Below are positions 13,003 to 15,853 of a stretch of DNA of 15,853 nucleotides, in pieces. Source of the DNA: Bacillota bacterium (GTDB taxonomy: Bacteria; Bacillota; Bacilli; Alicyclobacillales; SLC66); the NCBI GenBank assembly GCA_021820825.1, contig JAKADD010000012.1:1-15853 (forward strand), read 5' to 3'. The notes under the pieces were generated by a model. That model did not search any database, was not told the origin of the DNA, and saw only the letters and a list, made by a program, of their open reading frames with translations. Within the stretch, counting starts at the first letter, position 1. Each line of letters opens with the position of its first letter. A program made the translations under genes and the position numbers.

Positions 13003-14730
13003 TCAATCCAGATGATATTTGGTCTCGGCCAGTCTGTACAGCGGTCGCCACAGGAGGCGGTTAAGGATTACGACAAAGATCGACATCACGGCGATGCCGA
13101 GAATGATCTGCGACCAGTTGCCGTCTGTCGTAGCATGTACGATATACGCGCCAAGCCCCGAAGCAGACAGTGTATGCGATTTCCATGTGGTTACCTCCGC
13201 CACGATGCTTGCGTTCCACGCGCCGCCGCTTGCGGTAATCATCCCCGTGATCAGATTGGGGAAAATCGCCGGCAGCACAAGCGTCTTCCACCAGGTCAGG
13301 CTGCGCAGGCGCAAAATGGACGACGCTTCGCGCAACCCGCCTGGAATCGCCATGGCGCCCGCAATCACGTTGAACAGGATGTACCACTGTGTGCCAAGCA
13401 TCATGAGCGGCACGGAACCTATGTTCATGTTGAAGTGCCAGGCGACATAGAGCATGGTCGCAAAAGGAAATATCATATTGGCGGGGAAGGAGGCGGCGAT
13501 CTGCACGAGCGGTTGGGCGATGCGGGACAGACGGCTGTTCAACCCGATGGCCACGCCAACGGGGATGGCCCAGAGAGCGCCCAGGGCAGTGGCGGAAATG
13601 ACGCGCAAGAAGGTGTAAAAACCCAGTTGGAACGCGTTCAGGATCTGTGGCCAGCCCAGTTGCGCAACTCGCGAAACAGCCCCCGCCGTGAAATGGATGC
13701 TAAAGAGCGCAACAACCGCAAGAATGATCCAGTAAGTCCGTTTTGGGAGTCGCAGAGTCCGCTTTGGGCGTTGCAGGAAGTTTCCGGCAGGCGATGCCCC
13801 CACTTGCGCTGCGACCTGGCCGAGTGGTCGGAAAATGGCCCTCAAAGTAGATTGCACCCATTCGGAACGGCGCAGCAATTGTAAAAACCAGGATGTTGGT
13901 TCGTTTTCCGAGTTGCTGACGTCCAGTTTGTATTTTTGCGACCATGCGACGATCGGTCGCCATACAAATTGATCGACAGTCACGATCACAACGATCATGG
14001 TCGCGATGCTGTACAGCATCGCTGGCACATTGCCCTCAATATACGCTCTGGACATATAGGATCCGATGCCCGGCAACTGTATGTTTTTGTGGAGCACGGT
14101 GATGGATTCTGAGGCGGCGAGGAAGAACCAGGCGCCGCCGAATGACATCATGCTGTTCCATACAAGACCGATCATGCTGAAAGGAACTTCCAGTGTGACG
14201 AAACGCGCCCAGGGCCGCAATCGATAGATGGCTGCGGCTTCTTTGAGATCGTTTGGCATTGTGGTCAGCGAGTGGTAGAAGCTGAAAGTCATGTTCCATG
14301 CCTGACTTGTGAAGATAGCAAAGATACAGGCGCATTCTGCGCCAAAAAGGTTGCCAGGGAACAGCGCGAGAAAACCGGTCACGGTAATCGACAGAAAGCC
14401 CAGGACAGGAACGGATTGCAGGATGTCGAGCGCAGGAATCATGATGCGCTCTGCAAATTTGTGATAAGCGGCGATGCGGCCGTACACGAGAGCGAACGCA
14501 AGAGACAGCGCATAGGCAATGAACATGCGCATGAGCGACTGTCCGGCATAGTAGGGCAGATAGATGGGGTTCAGGTTAATGACTGGCTGGTTTTTTGGGG
14601 ACAGCGGCAACACCATGCCCCTTCCCATGTCGAGAATGGCGTAGAGCACTCCCACGATGATGATCGTGACCAGTACATCGGGCCAACCAATGCGCTGTTT
14701 TGTCCGGATGTACAGAAACAGACGGTTCAT
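13003..14730 (-). CDS. Fused double-domain ABC permease, NitT/TauT type
   Basis: Forms the membrane channel of the importer with the adjacent ATPase. The 575-residue product contains two BPD-type permease halves in one chain, about 20-265 and 335-565, joined by a hydrophilic stretch with Arg/Lys-rich PKRTLRLPKRT. Each half has several membrane segments and an EAA-like coupling loop: LKEAAAIYRLRPWARFVTLEVP in half one and LREASSILRLRSLTWWKTLVLP in half two. The ordinary family permease is about 250-280 residues and works as a dimer, so this fusion supplies the whole pore. The ATG at 14730 has GAGGTGAT upstream at close spacing. The ATPase gene follows after a gap of about 35-50 nt. A 62-codon frame upstream overlaps its start by ATGA, but its reality is doubtful. 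Confidence 0.93.
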   Translation of the reverse strand: MNRLFLYIRTKQRIGWPDVLVTIIIVGVLYAILDMGRGMVLPLSPKNQPVINLNPIYLPYYAGQSLMRMFIAYALSLAFALVYGRIAAYHKFAERIMIPALDILQSVPVLGFLSITVTGFLALFPGNLFGAECACIFAIFTSQAWNMTFSFYHSLTTMPNDLKEAAAIYRLRPWARFVTLEVPFSMIGLVWNSMMSFGGAWFFLAASESITVLHKNIQLPGIGSYMSRAYIEGNVPAMLYSIATMIVVIVTVDQFVWRPIVAWSQKYKLDVSNSENEPTSWFLQLLRRSEWVQSTLRAIFRPLGQVAAQVGASPAGNFLQRPKRTLRLPKRTYWIILAVVALFSIHFTAGAVSRVAQLGWPQILNAFQLGFYTFLRVISATALGALWAIPVGVAIGLNSRLSRIAQPLVQIAASFPANMIFPFATMLYVAWHFNMNIGSVPLMMLGTQWYILFNVIAGAMAIPGGLREASSILRLRSLTWWKTLVLPAIFPNLITGMITASGGAWNASIVAEVTTWKSHTLSASGLGAYIVHATTDGNWSQIILGIAVMSIFVVILNRLLWRPLYRLAETKYHLD

Positions 14731-14776
14731 TCCATCACCTCAGTGGTCAACAGTTGCCAAGCCTGCGCCAAACCTA

Positions 14777-14782
14777 ATTGTA
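14777..14782 (-). promoter_or_regulatory. Possible -10 box of the ABC operon (weak)
   Basis: TACAAT on the minus strand, in TTGTACAAT, about 47 nt before the permease ATG. No acceptable -35 is found 16-19 nt upstream. A TTGACA at 14897-14902 exists but has no -10 at the right spacing. Confidence 0.22.
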
Positions 14783-14986
14783 CAACATATTCTGGCGACG
14801 GTGCGGAGTAGGAACAGAGGCAGACGGCGGCGACCGCAATGCCGAAGTATTCATAAGTGCGCCAAAGTGTGTGAAGTGCGCAAAAACGCGTGCGTTTGTC
14901 AATGGTTCTGTGCATACTTATCCGGAATGAGGGTCATATTGCCAGTGTACGCCTGGATATACGCGTAGACCGTAGAGAGCGGGGTC
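14783..14986. other. Divergent intergenic region, permease/cupredoxin
   Basis: Holds the 5' regions of two divergent units. AGTGCGC occurs twice in direct orientation, 19 bp apart (about 14856-14881), each followed by an A-rich run, so it may bind a regulator. I could not assign a convincing plus-strand promoter for the cupredoxin gene. The only start signal near 14987 is a weak purine run, AGAGAG (about 14974-14979). Confidence 0.35.
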
Positions 14987-15547
14987 ATGACAGTGGGCAA
15001 AGACGTGGTCAATACGAAGAAATGGTTTGGGCAGAAGGAAAAATGGTTTGATCAAAAGAAAAAATGGTCTGAATTCGAGAAAAAAATGCTGCGTCTGTCG
15101 GCGCTTACAGGTATTGCAGTCTTCCTCGGTCTGTCGCTGCAGACTGCTGCGACTGCTGCCGCAATGCCGCGCATGAAACAGGCGGAGGCGTTGCCCCGGC
15201 CACATCAGGCAGCCTCCGTGGCGCCGACTGTGGAATATACGATCGTAACGAATGAAATCAAATCTGCTCCAAAAGGACATCCCGAGATTGCAGTCTATCG
15301 CTTTGATCCTGGTCTGATTGTGGTCAATCGCGGCGATGATGTTGTGCTGCATTTTTATGGCGTGAAAGGACCAGTGCATCCCATCACGATTGCCGCTTAC
15401 GGCGTCAAGACGTCTGTTGTCAGAGGCGAAATCAAGACAGTGCGCTTTCACGCGACCCATGCGGGGTATTTTCCAATTGTCTGCGAACTTCACCGTACGC
15501 TTCAGCAACACGGCCCAATGGTGGGAACGCTCGTCGTACTGCCTTAA
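14987..15547 (+). CDS. Membrane-anchored or secreted cupredoxin
   Basis: Probable extracytoplasmic type 1 copper protein for electron transfer or copper binding. The 186-residue product has a highly charged cytoplasmic tail with three 7-residue repeats (12-32), a hydrophobic segment (about 37-59) ending ATAAA that may be a signal anchor or be cleaved, an Ala/Pro-rich spacer, and a cupredoxin domain (about 83-186). Candidate copper ligands are His131 (GPVHPITI), Cys166 (FPIVCELH), His169 or His175, and Met178 (QHGPMVGTLVVL). The spacing C-x8-H-x2-M resembles the CuA-type loop with one extra residue, but the second CuA cysteine is missing, suggesting a mononuclear site. The start at ATG 14987 has a weak ribosome binding site; ATG 15086 (MLRLSALTG) would remove the repeats. 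It stands alone and is followed by a hairpin. Its redox partner is unknown. Confidence 0.85.
   Translation: MTVGKDVVNTKKWFGQKEKWFDQKKKWSEFEKKMLRLSALTGIAVFLGLSLQTAATAAAMPRMKQAEALPRPHQAASVAPTVEYTIVTNEIKSAPKGHPEIAVYRFDPGLIVVNRGDDVVLHFYGVKGPVHPITIAAYGVKTSVVRGEIKTVRFHATHAGYFPIVCELHRTLQQHGPMVGTLVVLP
15020..15082 (+). repeat. 21-bp x 3 tandem repeat encoding KWFxQKx heptads
   Basis: Three in-frame 21-bp units encode KWFGQKE, KWFDQKK and KWSEFEK, the last most diverged. All lie in the charged N-terminal tail before the membrane segment of the cupredoxin. Confidence 0.85.
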
Positions 15548-15614
15548 CCCATTCAATTGTGAGACATTCAATCGTGAAATTGGCGGTCCGTGCGGGCCCT
15601 CATCACGATATAGA

Positions 15615-15655
15615 GGCGTGCGTCTGAGCGAACTTCGCTCGCTCAGACGCACGCC
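15615..15655. terminator. 41-bp hairpin with perfect 17-bp arms
   Basis: GGCGTGCGTCTGAGCGA (15615-15631), a 7-nt loop and TCGCTCAGACGCACGCC (15639-15655) form a perfect inverted repeat 68 nt past the cupredoxin stop. An alternative inner pairing, GAGCGAA/TTCGCTC, is possible. Only GTTTC follows on the plus strand, so it is not a textbook T-tract terminator. It may still end transcription of the cupredoxin gene and of the converging minus-strand gene, or protect 3' ends. Confidence 0.6.
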
Positions 15656-15673
15656 GTTTCTGTCGGGCAACTG

Positions 15674-15753
15674 TTGCTTGTGGTGGAAGTTGCCTGTGGC
15701 GGGAATTGCTTGTGATGAGAGTTGCTTGTGATGAGAGTTGCTTGTGATGAAAC
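15674..15753. repeat. Five 16-bp tandem repeats
   Basis: Five head-to-tail 16-bp units begin TTGCTTGTG or TTGCCTGTG at 15674, 15690, 15706, 15722 and 15738. Units 3 and 4 are identical (TTGCTTGTGATGAGAG), unit 5 differs only at its end, and units 1 and 2 are more diverged. The array ends 2 bp from the stop codon of the minus-strand partial gene, so it lies in its 3' untranslated region. Confidence 0.95.
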
Positions 15754-15755
15754 TG

Positions 15756-15853
15756 TTACTTCGCTTTGGCTTTATGCCAAGTGTGTTGCAGGAATGTCGG
15801 CACCGTGCTGTTGATCCGTGCAGCGATGGCGCTATCCAACTGCTGTGTCAGTT
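15756..15853 (-). CDS. 3' end of an unidentified gene (partial)
   Basis: A minus-strand frame is open from the window edge to TAA at 15756-15758, giving 31 C-terminal residues that start LTQQLDSAIAARINS and end QHTWHKAKAK. The basic, probably helical tail has no motif I can name. The frame is supported only by being open, by its convergent orientation to the cupredoxin gene, and by the tandem repeat and hairpin falling outside it. Confidence 0.5.
   Translation of the reverse strand, partial: LTQQLDSAIAARINSTVPTFLQHTWHKAKAK

Noticed and set aside
14874..14902. TTGACA on the minus strand as a -35 for the ABC operon
   Set aside because: Seventeen bases downstream lies GCACTT, not a -10 box.
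14727..14915. 62-codon minus-strand frame overlapping the permease start by ATGA
   Set aside because: The overlap is suggestive of coupling, but there is no ribosome binding site at its ATG and no recognisable domain. A possible operon -10 lies inside it. Left out as unsupported.
14918..15670. Long minus-strand open frame opposite the cupredoxin gene
   Set aside because: It is antisense to a gene with clear copper-site motifs, and its residues look like a reverse-strand shadow.
15674..15753. CRISPR array
   Set aside because: The 16-bp units abut with no unique spacers, so this is a simple tandem repeat.

Overview
The window looks like a chromosomal segment of a moderately GC-rich, spore-forming Gram-positive bacterium (Bacillota). 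The evidence is a coproporphyrin-type ferrochelatase, a BrxA-type bacilliredoxin with a CGC site, a LysM/SleB-type cortex hydrolase, a Spo0E-like phosphatase, strong GGAGG ribosome binding sites and frequent TTG starts. An acidophilic Alicyclobacillaceae-like lineage is my guess from the overall gene style and the copper protein; it is not demonstrated here.

Layout. (1) 1-237 is non-coding, with a 7/9-bp minisatellite and an extended -10 promoter for haem genes. (2) hemE and hemH (+, 283-2303) overlap by 4 bp and cover uroporphyrinogen III to Fe-coproporphyrin except the oxidase step, whose gene is not here. (3) cheA, an MCP gene and cheW (-, 6503-2328) form a compact chemosensory cluster with no adaptation enzymes and no CheY; several starts are decided by the Shine-Dalgarno sequence. 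(4) 6633-9542 holds cell-wall and sporulation genes: a decayed L,D-transpeptidase lipoprotein gene (signal-peptide frameshift plus loss of the catalytic half), a SleB-like LysM hydrolase with a good terminator, a 39-codon candidate gene on +, and a Spo0E-like gene followed by a monofunctional peptidoglycan glycosyltransferase. (5) 9883-11545 is a brxA-rocD operon behind a perfect TATAAT box with an embedded palindrome. (6) 11652-14730 encodes an orphan NitT/TauT-type ABC importer, with a fused double permease and an ATPase carrying a C-terminal AAA-associated domain; no substrate-binding protein is in view. (7) 14987-15547 (+) is a secreted or anchored cupredoxin with a 7-residue tandem repeat in its cytoplasmic tail. 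It is followed by a 41-bp perfect hairpin, a 5 x 16-bp tandem repeat, and the 3' end of an unidentified minus-strand gene.

Most genes are ordinary housekeeping or accessory functions, and I found no clearly new multi-gene system. The points most worth checking are the decayed L,D-transpeptidase, the possible Spo0A-controlled promoter of the spo0E-like/mgt pair, the possible CTG start of the ABC ATPase, the cupredoxin tail repeat and copper-site spacing, the hairpin inside hemH, and the repeat cluster at the right end.
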